Assembly: GCF_017571495.1 (NCBI RefSeq)
Contig: NZ_JAGETZ010000008.1
Coordinates: 62,001 to 126,000, forward strand
DNA: 64,000 nt
Source of the DNA: Hymenobacter negativus
GTDB lineage: Bacteria; Bacteroidota; Bacteroidia; Cytophagales; Hymenobacteraceae
Direction: 5' to 3'
Positions within the stretch are counted from its first letter, which is position 1; every line of letters starts with the position of its first letter. Below, piece after piece: positions 15,564 through 24,326 of this stretch. The translations under genes and the position numbers were made by a program. A model generated the notes under the pieces. The model saw only the letters and a list, made by a program, of their open reading frames with translations, was not told the origin of the DNA and did not search any database.

Positions 15564-16169
15564 TCAGCCCCTGAAATCTGGCATGTACGTGCGGGCGCTA
15601 ATCTCATTGTTGGGCCAAAACACAAAATCGTCCGACTCTACTACCCAGCCCGGCTGCATATTGCCCAGGTGGATGCCACCTATCCGTTCCCGCAACAGGC
15701 GAAGCGTGGGGAAGCCCACGGCAGCCGTCATTTTGCGCACCTGCCGGCAATTGCCTTCGGTGATGGTGATGGACACCCAGGAGGTGGGTCCGTCGCCAAC
15801 GTTGCGAGCGCAGGGCGGGAAATAAGGGCCAGCGTCGAGCCGGCGGGCGAGGCACGAACTGGTCGGGTAGGCCTCGCTCTCGACGCCGGTTTGGAGCCGG
15901 GCGATGGCGGCGGCGTCAATCAGGCCATCGACTAGCACGTGGTATTCCTGCGCTGTCTTGTAGCTCCGTATCAGGTCGCCAATCTGGTTGTTGGTGGTGA
16001 GCAGGAGCAGGCCCTCGGTTTCTTCCTCAAGCTGGTCGGTGGCCATGGTGCCGGCCGGGAAGTCGTGAAGCTCGCCCAGCAAGGGCTTTTTTACTTCGCC
16101 CGAAGACGGGCCACCGAACTGGCTAAGGTAGCCGTAGGGCTTGTGGACGGCGAAGTAGCGGTGCGACAT
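15564..16169 (-). CDS. RluE/RsuA-family pseudouridine synthase with altered catalytic motif
   Basis: A 201-aa protein (ATG at 16169, MSHRYFAVHKPYGYLSQF), similar in size to RluE-type enzymes that lack an S4 domain. Family features include the KPYG start, LLLLTTN, YHVLVDG, the strand WVSITITEGNCRQVRKMTAAVGFPTLRLLRERIGG and the LGNMQPG end. The usual active-site motif GRLDxxTEGL reads DQLEEETEGL, so the invariant catalytic Asp is Glu and the preceding Arg is Gln. The rest is well kept and the frame intact. It may be inactive or have altered activity. An in-frame ATG at 16178 is also possible. Confidence 0.85.
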   Translation of the reverse strand: MSHRYFAVHKPYGYLSQFGGPSSGEVKKPLLGELHDFPAGTMATDQLEEETEGLLLLTTNNQIGDLIRSYKTAQEYHVLVDGLIDAAAIARLQTGVESEAYPTSSCLARRLDAGPYFPPCARNVGDGPTSWVSITITEGNCRQVRKMTAAVGFPTLRLLRERIGGIHLGNMQPGWVVESDDFVFWPNNEISARTYMPDFRG

Positions 16170-16547
16170 AAGAAACAAATAGGTTGGCGCACCCTCAGCA
16201 AGCGCGTCAGCAATGGGACGTTCAGCCCTCGATACGCGTACGAGCGGGCCTTAACTATATTCAGCTACTTAAGGTTCTTAAAAAGAATAAGAAAACAGAA
16301 AATACGTTCATTGAATGAGCGAATAATCAATATGTTCGAAAGCAAATCGGCTTTGCAGTTGGTATAGTCGCTGTTCGGCAAGACCAACTGCTGGAGTTTC
16401 GAATGCATATTCTGCCATAATTGCTTTGCGAGTAGCGGCCGTTTGCAAAAATGGTCATTCAAAAGGCTGCCTCGCTGGTGCGTTTCTACGATGCGCGCCG
16501 ACAAGGTAAAGTCAGTACCATCTTGTTTGCCTAAACCTGTTTTTCTG
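16170..16547. other. AT-richer intergenic region without a supported gene
   Basis: It separates the divergent pseudouridine synthase and DUF4468-like genes. Open frames crossing it on both strands lack family features. The centre (about 16250-16360) is AT-rich and probably holds promoters, but no good TTTG/TAnnTTTG pair was found. Confidence 0.4.
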
Positions 16548-17141
16548 ATGAAACCGCAACACCCCATTGCCTTTCTATGTTGCGTGGCCGGTATGGCCAG
16601 AGGGCAGGCCCCCACGGCTTTCCCCCTCGATAAGACGACGCGCCGGATATGCTACTCGGCGGTAGTACCGATGGCCGGTGCAAGCCAAGCCGACTTGCAC
16701 GCCCGCGCCTTCGCTTGGGCCAGCAGCAAGGCCCCTGCCGGCCCGCCTCCCGTTGTCATCCAGGAGCCGGGTACCGAGGTGATTACCGCGGATGGGGCGC
16801 AGCCGTTTGCCTATACTTTTCCTTTTACGAACCACGGCACCCGCCTGCCGCAGCCCAATACCGTGAACATGGTGCTCCACTACACGGTGAAGCTGGCGGT
16901 CCGGGAAGGCCGCTACCGGTACGAGGTGACGGATTTTGTTTTCGAATACCCCGTGGCCAAGCCGCTGTCGTCTTCAAAGCGCCCAGTCGAAGACGACCTG
17001 ATTAAAACACATGCCATCAACGAAGACGGGGGCAATATGCTGGAGGCCGAACGCAAGAGCTTTGCGGCCGCCGCCGCGAAGCTGCAGGTGCAGCTAAAAG
17101 AGAAGATGAATACGCCCGTGCTTAAGTCTGAAGAGCAATAA
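16548..17141 (+). CDS. Exported DUF4468-like protein
   Basis: A 197-aa protein from the ATG at 16548 (MKPQHPIAFLCCVAGMARGQAPTAFPLD), which provides a short signal peptide ending near Gly-Gln-Ala. The frame is open for 35 more codons upstream, but those show no export signal. The body fits the DUF4468 (TBP-like fold) pattern: ICYSAVVPMAGASQADLHARAFAWASS, then a two-strand repeat ending VNMVLHYTVKLAVREGRYRYEVTDFVFEY. The C-terminal third is helical and charged. Function of the family is unknown; in Bacteroidota such proteins are exported. Followed by a second small gene. Confidence 0.65.
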   Translation: MKPQHPIAFLCCVAGMARGQAPTAFPLDKTTRRICYSAVVPMAGASQADLHARAFAWASSKAPAGPPPVVIQEPGTEVITADGAQPFAYTFPFTNHGTRLPQPNTVNMVLHYTVKLAVREGRYRYEVTDFVFEYPVAKPLSSSKRPVEDDLIKTHAINEDGGNMLEAERKSFAAAAAKLQVQLKEKMNTPVLKSEEQ

Positions 17142-17328
17142 CAATATAGGTATCCATTCGTAAGATGAGCTGGTGGCTGACTGCGACGCACGCTCCCTGC
17201 TGATGTGCGCCTCATGCCCGGCACATCCCGCCACATCAGTTGCCTCTCCTAGGGATGCTGATGACGGTGTAAAAACCGGATGCTGCTTTGAACAACCTAA
17301 TCCGGACTGTATTGACCTGCCCGCTTCC

Positions 17329-17559
17329 ATGGACCTTGTTTTAAAAGAAATCCTCATCTCGGCTGCACTGGCGCTGGTTGTCACGGTAGCCTTTATTTAC
17401 GGCGCAATTTCGTCCTTCAACAAGGACGCGAAAAAGAAAGGCAGTTCGGAAAAGGGCTACGATTTCAGGTCTGTGGTTGCCGGCTCTGTCATCGGGTTTA
17501 TTACCCTGTTCTGGCTGATTTTTTATGAGCTTTTCTGGCAGAGCCGCCGCTGGATTTAG
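17329..17559 (+). CDS. Small two-span membrane protein
   Basis: A 76-aa protein from the ATG at 17329. Membrane segments are ILISAALALVVTVAFIYGAI (about 8-27) and VVAGSVIGFITLFWLIFYELF (about 49-69), separated by a basic loop (NKDAKKKGSSEKGYDF). Upstream codons in the same frame are Cys- and Asp-rich and not signal-like. It lies between two short genes on the same strand. Function unknown. Confidence 0.6.
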   Translation: MDLVLKEILISAALALVVTVAFIYGAISSFNKDAKKKGSSEKGYDFRSVVAGSVIGFITLFWLIFYELFWQSRRWI

Positions 17560-17617
17560 CATTCATCCTGGCCAAAAATGGCTTTGCGAGAAGCCGTCAT
17601 AACCTATCTACTGACCC

Positions 17618-18193
17618 ATGCTGCTGTTTATTGAGGCCACGCCGGCCACTGTTTCGCCCACTTTGCCATCGTGGCTGGCCTTCCCGTTACTTCCACTAAG
17701 CCTGCTGGGGATGGTAGGGCTTTTCTATAGCATTCGGGGCTTGGTCCGCCTATTCGACCCCGCCGAAAATGCCTTTACGTTTTCGGCGGCCCAGCCGGCA
17801 TTCCGCTTCACGCTCACCCGGCCCGGTCAGTACGAGGTGGGCTGCACCCGGCCCGGCCGCTGGGGGCTGCTGTTCACCTTGCCGTCCGTGGTGCTGGAGG
17901 TGCAGGCCCTACCCGGCGGCGTGGTGCAGCGCCTCACGCCGCCGCGCTGGAGCCGCACAAAGCGCACCAACCTGAGCGGCGATACTACGTTGCGCTTCGA
18001 CAGCTTTTCGGCCGCCGCGCCCGGCGAGTACGAGCTGCGCAACCCCGGCGCGGCGCAGTTCAACCCCGGCGACCAGCTGCGCATCATCCCCGACGCGGGC
18101 TTTAAAACCGTGCTATTCATCCTGGCCATCATTGCCTCCGCGTTCGCGCTGCTTGGCGGCGGCATCGTGGGCTCGTTGGCGGTGCTGGGCTGA
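17618..18193 (+). CDS. Membrane protein of unknown function
   Basis: A 191-aa protein. Span 1 is around residues 18-40 (WLAFPLLPLSLLGMVGLFYSI), and a second pair lies near the C-terminus (VLFILAIIASAFALLGGGIVGSLAVLG). Between them is a soluble beta-rich region with repeated RPGQYEVGC/RPGRWGLLF and APGEYELRNPG strands, compatible with a beta-sandwich outside the membrane. No family recognised. Same strand as the next gene with a 105-base gap that contains a possible -7 element. Confidence 0.6.
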   Translation: MLLFIEATPATVSPTLPSWLAFPLLPLSLLGMVGLFYSIRGLVRLFDPAENAFTFSAAQPAFRFTLTRPGQYEVGCTRPGRWGLLFTLPSVVLEVQALPGGVVQRLTPPRWSRTKRTNLSGDTTLRFDSFSAAAPGEYELRNPGAAQFNPGDQLRIIPDAGFKTVLFILAIIASAFALLGGGIVGSLAVLG

Positions 18194-18260
18194 AGCGGCG
18201 TGCTGGCCAGTTGCTTGCATTTCCGCCTCCGTTCGGGCCGCGCGAGCTAGTGCTTTGCCC

Positions 18261-18268
18261 TACTTTGG
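18261..18268 (+). promoter_or_regulatory. Possible -7 element of the epimerase promoter
   Basis: TACTTTGG, 31 bases before the ATG at 18299, resembles the Bacteroidota -7 element TAnnTTTG with one base fewer. No good TTTG at the right distance upstream. Confidence 0.25.
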
Positions 18269-18298
18269 GTTGTCATTCCGCTCCAATTTCGCCCCAAC

Positions 18299-19414
18299 AT
18301 GCCCGGTACCACCATCCACGCCATTAGCATCTACAAGCTGCTGGTGCCGCTGCGTGAGCCATTCGTCATCTCCCTCGGGCCGCTGCTGGCGGTGCAGAAC
18401 GTGGTAGTGGTGCTGCGCACCGCCGATGGCCACGTCGGTTACGGCGAGTGCAGTCCCTTCCTCACCATCAATGGCGAGAGCGTGGATACCTGCTTCGTGG
18501 TGGGCCAATATTTTGCCCCGGCTTTGAAAGGGCGTGATGCGCTGGACCTGGCCGGCTGCCTTGCCGAGATGGACCGCATCATCTACGGCAACAGCAGCAT
18601 CAAAAGTGCCTTCGATATTGCCCTGCACGATATTGCGGCCCAGCACGCCGGCCTGCCCATCTACGCGTTTCTGGGCGGTAAGCTCGATAAAACGCTCACC
18701 ACTGATATGACCGTAAGTCTTGGCCCGCCCGCCAAGATGCAGGCCGATGCCATGCGCTTTCAGCAGGAGGGCTTCCCAGCCATTAAGGTGAAGCTGGGCG
18801 GAACGCTGGAAGACGATGTGGCCCGGATTCGGGCCATCCGGGACGGCATTGGCCTGGCGCACCCGCTGCGGGTAGATGCCAACCAGGGCTGGCAAACCGC
18901 CGACAACGCCATTGCTGTGCTGCAAGCCCTGGGCGAGTTCAACATCGAACACTGCGAGGAGCCCATCCTGCGCCAGCATTTCATGGAGCTGAGCCGGGTG
19001 TCGGCGGCCTCGCCCATTCCCATCATGGCCGATGAAAGCTGCGGCGACGAGCACGATGCAGCCCGCCTCATCCAATTGCAGGCCTGCCAGCTGCTCAACA
19101 TCAAGCTAGGCAAGTCCTCTGGCTTTCATCGGGCCCAGAAAATAGCCCGCCTGGCCGAAGCCGCCGGCCTGACCCTGCAAGTGGGCGGCTTCCTAGAATC
19201 GCGGCTGGGCATGACGGCCGCGGCGCACCTCGCCCTCACCAACCCCGCCATTCATCACTGCGATTTTGACACGCCCCTCATGTTCACCGACGACCCGGTG
19301 TTGGGCGGATTCTGCTACCAGCCCGGTGGCGTGCTTGCAATGCCCACCGCCCCCGGCCTGGGGGCAACCATTGATGAAGCCTGGTTACGCCGGGCCGAGC
19401 AGGTGCATTTTTGA
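18299..19414 (+). CDS. Dipeptide epimerase (L-Ala-D/L-Glu type), enolase superfamily
   Basis: A 371-aa cytoplasmic enzyme that inverts the second residue of dipeptides such as L-Ala-D-Glu from peptidoglycan. The capping domain covers about 1-125. The barrel holds the KxK motif at Lys163/Lys165 (AIKVKLGG), metal ligands Asp193 (VDANQGW), Glu220 (EHCEEPI) and Asp245 (MADESC), and the second catalytic base Lys269 (NIKLGKS). Spacing matches the Ala-Glu epimerase subgroup closely. Dipeptide specificity is by family; other dipeptides are possible. It would fit the peptidoglycan-recycling theme seen further right, though it is 24 kb away and not co-transcribed. Confidence 0.9.
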   Translation: MPGTTIHAISIYKLLVPLREPFVISLGPLLAVQNVVVVLRTADGHVGYGECSPFLTINGESVDTCFVVGQYFAPALKGRDALDLAGCLAEMDRIIYGNSSIKSAFDIALHDIAAQHAGLPIYAFLGGKLDKTLTTDMTVSLGPPAKMQADAMRFQQEGFPAIKVKLGGTLEDDVARIRAIRDGIGLAHPLRVDANQGWQTADNAIAVLQALGEFNIEHCEEPILRQHFMELSRVSAASPIPIMADESCGDEHDAARLIQLQACQLLNIKLGKSSGFHRAQKIARLAEAAGLTLQVGGFLESRLGMTAAAHLALTNPAIHHCDFDTPLMFTDDPVLGGFCYQPGGVLAMPTAPGLGATIDEAWLRRAEQVHF

Positions 19415-19458
19415 AGGCAGGAAGCGAAATGCCGCTGCGTGTATTGATGGGGCAAGAA

Positions 19459-19560
19459 AAGAACGTCATGTCAAGGGCAGTTGGCGCATTTCTGACGCAG
19501 AAGTAATCAATTTTACTGTTGCGATAGAAAGGCGTCGGCTGCCCTTGGCATGACGTTCTT
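19459..19560. repeat. Inverted-repeat element, 22-bp arms, CGTCATG type
   Basis: The arm 19459-19480 (begins AAGAACGTCATG) pairs with 19539-19560 with one mismatch in 22. It lies between convergent genes and may act as a two-way terminator. AAGAACGTCATG also occurs at 48635-48646, beside another repeat element. Confidence 0.85.
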
Positions 19561-19595
19561 ATGAAAGTCGTAAATCGACTTCTATTGCCAATCCG

Positions 19596-20525
19596 TTATT
19601 GTACTACCAGCTTTTGGCTCACCAAGCCCTTAGTCGTGAACAGTTGCATGGTATAGAGGCCAGCGGGCAGGGCGCTCAAATCAAGCTCCCGCGAGGCAGA
19701 CGCCACAGCGGCGGCTTCGCGGCGCACGACGCGACCAGTAGCATCAAGCACAATGAGCGGGGCCGCTAGCAGGGCCGGCTCGGTGGTGTTGAGGGCGTAG
19801 CGGCCGTTGGGGCTGGGGTTGGGCGAAGCCGTGACGGCAGCATTGAGAGCCGTGTTGCGGGTGGCCGTGGGGATGAGGCCAAGGTCAATGTCGTCGATGT
19901 ATACCGACGTACCCGTGGTGATGTTGCTGGCCACACCCGATAGGAACATCAGGTGCACAGAGTCGGGGGTAGCGGTGGAGAGGTATGTGACGGGAAATGA
20001 CGCCAGCGTGTAAGTGGACGACGGACTGGTCAGAATTTGGGTAACGTAACCTACCGTTTGGGAAGCGCCGTTTACGGTGGTGGTTAGTTCCATCTGCACA
20101 TAAGCCGAGTCGGCCACGGCACTGGCACCGGTCAGCTTGTAGTAGAATTGCAACTGGGCGGGCCGCCCGGTGAAGGGCATACCCCCCAGCGAATTGCTGG
20201 AGTTTGAAGCCGCCCGCGAGCCCAGCACGAAGTAGGTGGGAAAGCCGCTGGCGTCGGTGGTGAGCTTGGCTGCGTAGGAGCCACCGTGGCTGTCGGTGGT
20301 TTTGGTCAGGGTGTTAAAGCTGGCCGGTAGTTGCGCACCGCCATCCTGCGCTACCAAGTCATCGTCGGTGAGCCAGCCGGTGGGCGCTTCTACGCCGCCT
20401 GCTACGGCTGTGGAACGGGTCGACCAAGTTTCGAGGTTGAGGTTGAGCACAGCTTGGGCATGGGCTGTGCCCAAGGTGAAAGCGCTAGCGGCAAGCGCAA
20501 GCGTAAAACGGGTAAGGGTTTTCAT
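19596..20525 (-). CDS. T9SS type A sorting domain-containing secreted protein
   Basis: A 309-aa exported protein. The signal peptide is TRFTLALAASAFTLGTAHA. A beta-rich body (NLETWSTRSTAVAGG, TGWLTDDDLVAQDGG, YYKLTGASAVADSAYVQMELTT, SVYIDDIDLGLI) resembles the putative carbohydrate-binding modules of Bacteroidota surface proteins. The last ~80 residues are a T9SS sorting domain: ASPNPSPNGRYALNT, PLIVLDATGRVVRRE, LDLSALPAGLYTMQLFT, VSQKLVVQ. It is therefore probably exported through the T9SS and anchored or released at the surface. Ligand unknown. Confidence 0.85.
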   Translation of the reverse strand: MKTLTRFTLALAASAFTLGTAHAQAVLNLNLETWSTRSTAVAGGVEAPTGWLTDDDLVAQDGGAQLPASFNTLTKTTDSHGGSYAAKLTTDASGFPTYFVLGSRAASNSSNSLGGMPFTGRPAQLQFYYKLTGASAVADSAYVQMELTTTVNGASQTVGYVTQILTSPSSTYTLASFPVTYLSTATPDSVHLMFLSGVASNITTGTSVYIDDIDLGLIPTATRNTALNAAVTASPNPSPNGRYALNTTEPALLAAPLIVLDATGRVVRREAAAVASASRELDLSALPAGLYTMQLFTTKGLVSQKLVVQ

Positions 20526-20666
20526 AGCGAAAACGGGTTAGGAAGTGAATGATGTGGCCAAATATACCAGCTAGGCCGTTTTTCACTCCCTGCAATCGAC
20601 GGAGAAGGTCGGTAAGCCGACTAAACCCCATTCTACCACCCACTCACCTGCCCAGAATATGCAGCC

Positions 20667-23123
20667 CTATTCTACCGCCAGCCGCAGGGCCTGACCGCCA
20701 GCCCGCACCACGTAGAGGCCCGGCCGCACCCCGACCGGTAGTACCAACTCCAATGGCCCGGCGGCAGGCGATATGGCCGTAAGCAGTACCCGGCCGGTGA
20801 GGTCCAGCAGCTGTACCGACTGGCGCGGGGCTAGTTCTGCCACGGTCACGGTGCCGTGTGCCGGGTTGGGCCACAGCTGAAGCTTGGCAGCCCCGCCAGT
20901 GGGCACGGGCACGGCCCGCACCGGCGAAAAGGTTTCGGTGCCGTCGGCATCGGTCTGGCGCAGGCGGTAGTAAGCCATGGTGCCGGGCGCGGCGGCCAGC
21001 GTGCCATCATCGAATTGGTAGCGGCTGGGCCTAGTGCTGCTGCCCGCGCCCGGCACCCAGCCCAGGCGGCGAAAGTCGTGGCCATCAGGCGAGGTTTCGA
21101 CAGCAAAACCGGCGTTGTTTTTCTCCGAAGCCGTGGCCCAGTTCAGGTGAGCCGTTGCGCCGTAGGCCTCCGCCGTGAAGGCCGTAAGCTCCACGGGCAG
21201 GGGCCGGGTGAGGGTGATGGCGGCGTTATTGATGGCAAAAAACACGTTGTCGATGGCTTGGATTTTCAGGCGGCCCCGATTAGTGGCCACGTTGGGCAGT
21301 TGCACCGTGGCCACGCCTGTGTTGGGGGTGCTGGCCAGCAGCACCAGCGGAAAGCTCTGGCCGTTATCGGTCGAAAAAAGCACCTGCACATTGGCACAGT
21401 TCACGGGAGCGCGGTCGGTGCCCAGCACGGACCAGTTGAGGCGGAGGGTGCTGTTAGAAGCCGCTGTGACGGTGCCCCGGGGCTCGATAATGGCAAATGG
21501 GCCAGCTTCGCCCACGGTCAGGGTCACGTTGGCTCCGGCCACGCCACCCCCGCCGCTGCGGTTGTCACGCGCCGTGAATCGGAAGTTGAGCGAGCGCGCC
21601 ACACGGGGCAGTATTTCGCCCACCGAAGGCGTGTTCGTCAGCAGGGTACTCAGTTGCGGGAAGGTGCGCTCGGGGCTGGTAACAGGCGCGAAGCTGCGAA
21701 ACAGCGGTGGCCCCGAAGCATCGGTAGCGGCTCCGGTCAGACCACTCGGGTTGCCAAGGTCCAGTTCCTCCCAAGAATAGGTGAGTGGGTCGCCGTCGGG
21801 GTCGGTACCAGAGCCAACCAGGGTGAAGGGCGTGCCCTGCGGAATGGTGTAGGTATTGCTGGGCGGCACAGTCACGGTGGGCGGCTGGTTGCCGGTGGGT
21901 GTCTGGGTGCCGCACTGCAGCTCGGGCCGGATGATGCTGAGGCTGGCGGCGTGAAAGTAGCTGATGCCTGGTCCTACATCGTCGGGGTAGCAGCGCTGGT
22001 CGTACGACATGATGGTGTTGCCCGCACCCGGCTCGTAGGCGAAGCCACCGCTGCGGTTGCCACCGCCGCAGTTGCCCTTATCACCGTTGAAGGTGTGGTT
22101 GGAGCCCAGCTGGTGCCCCAGCTCATGGGTAGCCACAGTGGCCATCAGTGCGGCCGAGCCGCCGGTAGAAGCGCCGCCACCTTTATAGGGCGCGTAGCAT
22201 ACCACGTCGATGTAGGCAATACCTGAGTAGCCACCGCTTCGGAAGCCCAGTACATGTGCTAAGTCGTAGCTGCCATTGCCGATGGTTCCATCCACGACGG
22301 CCTGGTTGCTGTTCATCAGGCTCGTGGGGTCGTTGTTGTCGTAGGGGTCGGTGGTGGTTCTGCTGTAAATCAGCAGGTCGTTGTTGGGCACTAATTCGAG
22401 GCGCAGTGCCAGGTCGCGCTCGTACACAGTATTCACCGAGTTCACCAATGAGGCCATGCTGGCCAGCGTGCCGGCCACGGTGCCACCGCCCAGGTTCTGG
22501 GTATACTCGCCGGTGGCGGCCAGTGCCAGCCGTAGCGTACGAAGCTGGCTGCCATAAGGCGTGGGAGGCGGGGGCGCATTGCCGCTGGTGGGTCGCGCTG
22601 CCCGCCCCAGCACCGGCAGCGCCTGACAGGTAAAGCCATCGGGGGCATCAGCAGCGCTCTGGTAGCGGTTGGTAGCGGCCGGGTCGGCCGCAATAGTGAG
22701 GGTGCCGGTGAGGGAGGTTACCTGTGCGTGCAAGCCGGCGGGCGACGTTTCGAGGCGCACGGTGGTAGTAGGGGCATCGAGGCTGCGGCCGGCATACGTA
22801 CGAATCTGAGGGTATTGGGCGGCGAGGGCCGGGGCCAGCACCGGCACCAGGGTCAAGGCAAAGCGGTGCAGACTGCCATCAGGAAAGGGGAGCTCGACTG
22901 GTACGGCCGCCGCTGGGTGGCTTTCGGGCGGGGCGCTGGCCAGCCGCATATTCAACTGGCTGGCATCAAGAGTGAACCAGCTGCCCAGAGGCCTGCCTCC
23001 ACCGCGGGCCATTGGCGCCTGTACTGGTTGCCATAGTGCCCCACCCGACTGCGCCACGGCTTCCCGGGCTAATAGCAACAAAGCCTGAACTAAGAACAAG
23101 GCCGCCGAGTAGCTCGTTTTCAT
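20667..23123 (-). CDS. Secreted reprolysin-like zinc metalloprotease with T9SS domain
   Basis: An 818-aa secreted protease. Signal peptide at about 1-25 (SAALFLVQALLLLAREAVAQ), a propeptide-like region to about 190, then a metzincin catalytic domain with zinc ligands in HELGHQLGSNH (His333, Glu334, His337, His343) and the downstream Met-turn-like IMSYDQRC. A cadherin/FnIII-like stretch (PPTVTVPPSNTYTIPQG, GTDPDGDPLTYSWEE) follows, then a module reading VELTAFTAEAYGATAHLNWATASEKNN, and a T9SS sorting domain (LQLWPNPAHGTVTV to LRLAVE). Probably degrades extracellular protein. Confidence 0.9.
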   Translation of the reverse strand: MKTSYSAALFLVQALLLLAREAVAQSGGALWQPVQAPMARGGGRPLGSWFTLDASQLNMRLASAPPESHPAAAVPVELPFPDGSLHRFALTLVPVLAPALAAQYPQIRTYAGRSLDAPTTTVRLETSPAGLHAQVTSLTGTLTIAADPAATNRYQSAADAPDGFTCQALPVLGRAARPTSGNAPPPPTPYGSQLRTLRLALAATGEYTQNLGGGTVAGTLASMASLVNSVNTVYERDLALRLELVPNNDLLIYSRTTTDPYDNNDPTSLMNSNQAVVDGTIGNGSYDLAHVLGFRSGGYSGIAYIDVVCYAPYKGGGASTGGSAALMATVATHELGHQLGSNHTFNGDKGNCGGGNRSGGFAYEPGAGNTIMSYDQRCYPDDVGPGISYFHAASLSIIRPELQCGTQTPTGNQPPTVTVPPSNTYTIPQGTPFTLVGSGTDPDGDPLTYSWEELDLGNPSGLTGAATDASGPPLFRSFAPVTSPERTFPQLSTLLTNTPSVGEILPRVARSLNFRFTARDNRSGGGGVAGANVTLTVGEAGPFAIIEPRGTVTAASNSTLRLNWSVLGTDRAPVNCANVQVLFSTDNGQSFPLVLLASTPNTGVATVQLPNVATNRGRLKIQAIDNVFFAINNAAITLTRPLPVELTAFTAEAYGATAHLNWATASEKNNAGFAVETSPDGHDFRRLGWVPGAGSSTRPSRYQFDDGTLAAAPGTMAYYRLRQTDADGTETFSPVRAVPVPTGGAAKLQLWPNPAHGTVTVAELAPRQSVQLLDLTGRVLLTAISPAAGPLELVLPVGVRPGLYVVRAGGQALRLAVE

Positions 23124-23556
23124 GGTAGAAAGAATAAAATTGATAATTCTTATGAACAGATTAGGTGGATAAGCTGCTCGCTAAGTACTTAGGCTTATTA
23201 TATAATCAGTAGAAAATTATGGATTATAGTGCATACAATTACGCGAATGTACTAGATGCTAATCTATTTGTTCAGATAAAGCTCCGCAAAATGCAAAGTA
23301 ATCAGTGTTGATTATTACTACTGGTTATTACCTGTCAATTATCCTTAATCGAATAACAAACCTTTGCTGTCTGCAAGCTCCGATTAACAGCCTTTGGTAA
23401 GGGAAGCTGCCGCAGAGCGAACTGCAACCGATGTAGTGACATGTCCCTTTGCCTCTCGGCATTTGTGCCGTTTTAGCAAATCATTTAACTATGGATATGC
23501 GAAGGGAGCGTAGCTACATTGGCCCACCCGCAACCTTGTGATGAAGAAGGAACAGG
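23124..23556. other. AT-rich intergenic region, upstream of the metalloprotease
   Basis: 433 bases between two minus-strand genes, clearly AT-rich from about 23130 to 23390. It should hold the metalloprotease promoter, reading leftward. No gene or repeat recognised. Confidence 0.4.
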
Positions 23557-23976
23557 CTATGGCAGGAATCGCGCTTTCAGCGCAGGGGTCGGCAGCATGC
23601 AGCTTTCTTGCCGACCAAACCAGCGGTAGCGGTGCCGCGCCACAAACCGGTACAGCGCATCGCGCCAAATACGAGGCAGCCAGCTGCCCACCGCTGCCAG
23701 GCGCCAGCTGCCGCCCAGCCCGTGCGCAATCCGCAGCACCGCATCGGAGTGGGAATATAGCTTCCCAGCGCTGAGCAAAAGCACCGATTCGGGCTCGGCA
23801 GCTACTATGGCGGGGGCAATGCCGTGGGCCAGCAGCAGGGCCCGCCCCGCGTCGCTCTGCAGCGCGGCGAAGCGAAAGCGGCCCGCCGGGTCGTGCCGAA
23901 TAACGAACTGCACAAAGCCGTTGCAGAGGTTGCATACCCCATCGAACAGGATGGTATCGGGAGCAGGGGAGGGCAT
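23557..23976 (-). CDS. DCC-family thiol-disulfide oxidoreductase-like protein
   Basis: A 139-aa protein of the DCC1-like family (DUF393). The N-terminal strand ILFDGVCNLCNGFVQFVIRHD carries the family's DGxCxxC motif with Cys15 and Cys18 as a thioredoxin-like pair. It continues FAALQSDAGRALL, SVLLLSAGKLYSHSDAVLRI and a C-terminal helical part with RHRYRWFGRQESCMLP. Length is typical. DCC proteins are predicted thiol oxidoreductases of unknown substrate. An HTTM-domain gene is divergently encoded 350 bases away; the two families are often neighbours or fused. Confidence 0.9.
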   Translation of the reverse strand: MPSPAPDTILFDGVCNLCNGFVQFVIRHDPAGRFRFAALQSDAGRALLLAHGIAPAIVAAEPESVLLLSAGKLYSHSDAVLRIAHGLGGSWRLAAVGSWLPRIWRDALYRFVARHRYRWFGRQESCMLPTPALKARFLP

Positions 23977-24326
23977 GGCAGGCGAAAAAGCTACTGGTAC
24001 GGCGCAAACCTAAACCTACCTGCTTACCCCAGACCGGCCGTTGGAGTTGCCCGCCGTGTTGGGAAGCGCTGGCAACTACCGGGCTGAATAGCGGCAACGG
24101 GACCAGCAGGAAAAGAAGCGCCGGGTTTCTACGTAGAGAGGCTTTGGAAAAAATAGGGGTTTCTTCGGCAGCTGAATCCCGATTGGGAGCCGTATACATG
24201 ATTTACGGACGACTTAGCGGGTAGCCAGAAGGAAATGGACCGACCGCCATGTAGCCAAGCCCGCTGAAGGGGCAGCGGTTGGCATTGTTCCATTCGCTGC
24301 TGCGGCGAGCCTGCCAAACTGACTTT
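23977..24326. other. Divergent intergenic region between DCC and HTTM genes
   Basis: 350 bases that must contain both outward promoters if the start choices are right. Open frames through it have no family features. No clear motif found. Confidence 0.35.

Noticed and set aside
20856..22226. 456-codon plus-strand frame opposite the metalloprotease
   Set aside because: Antisense shadow; the minus strand carries the signal peptide, zinc site and sorting domain.
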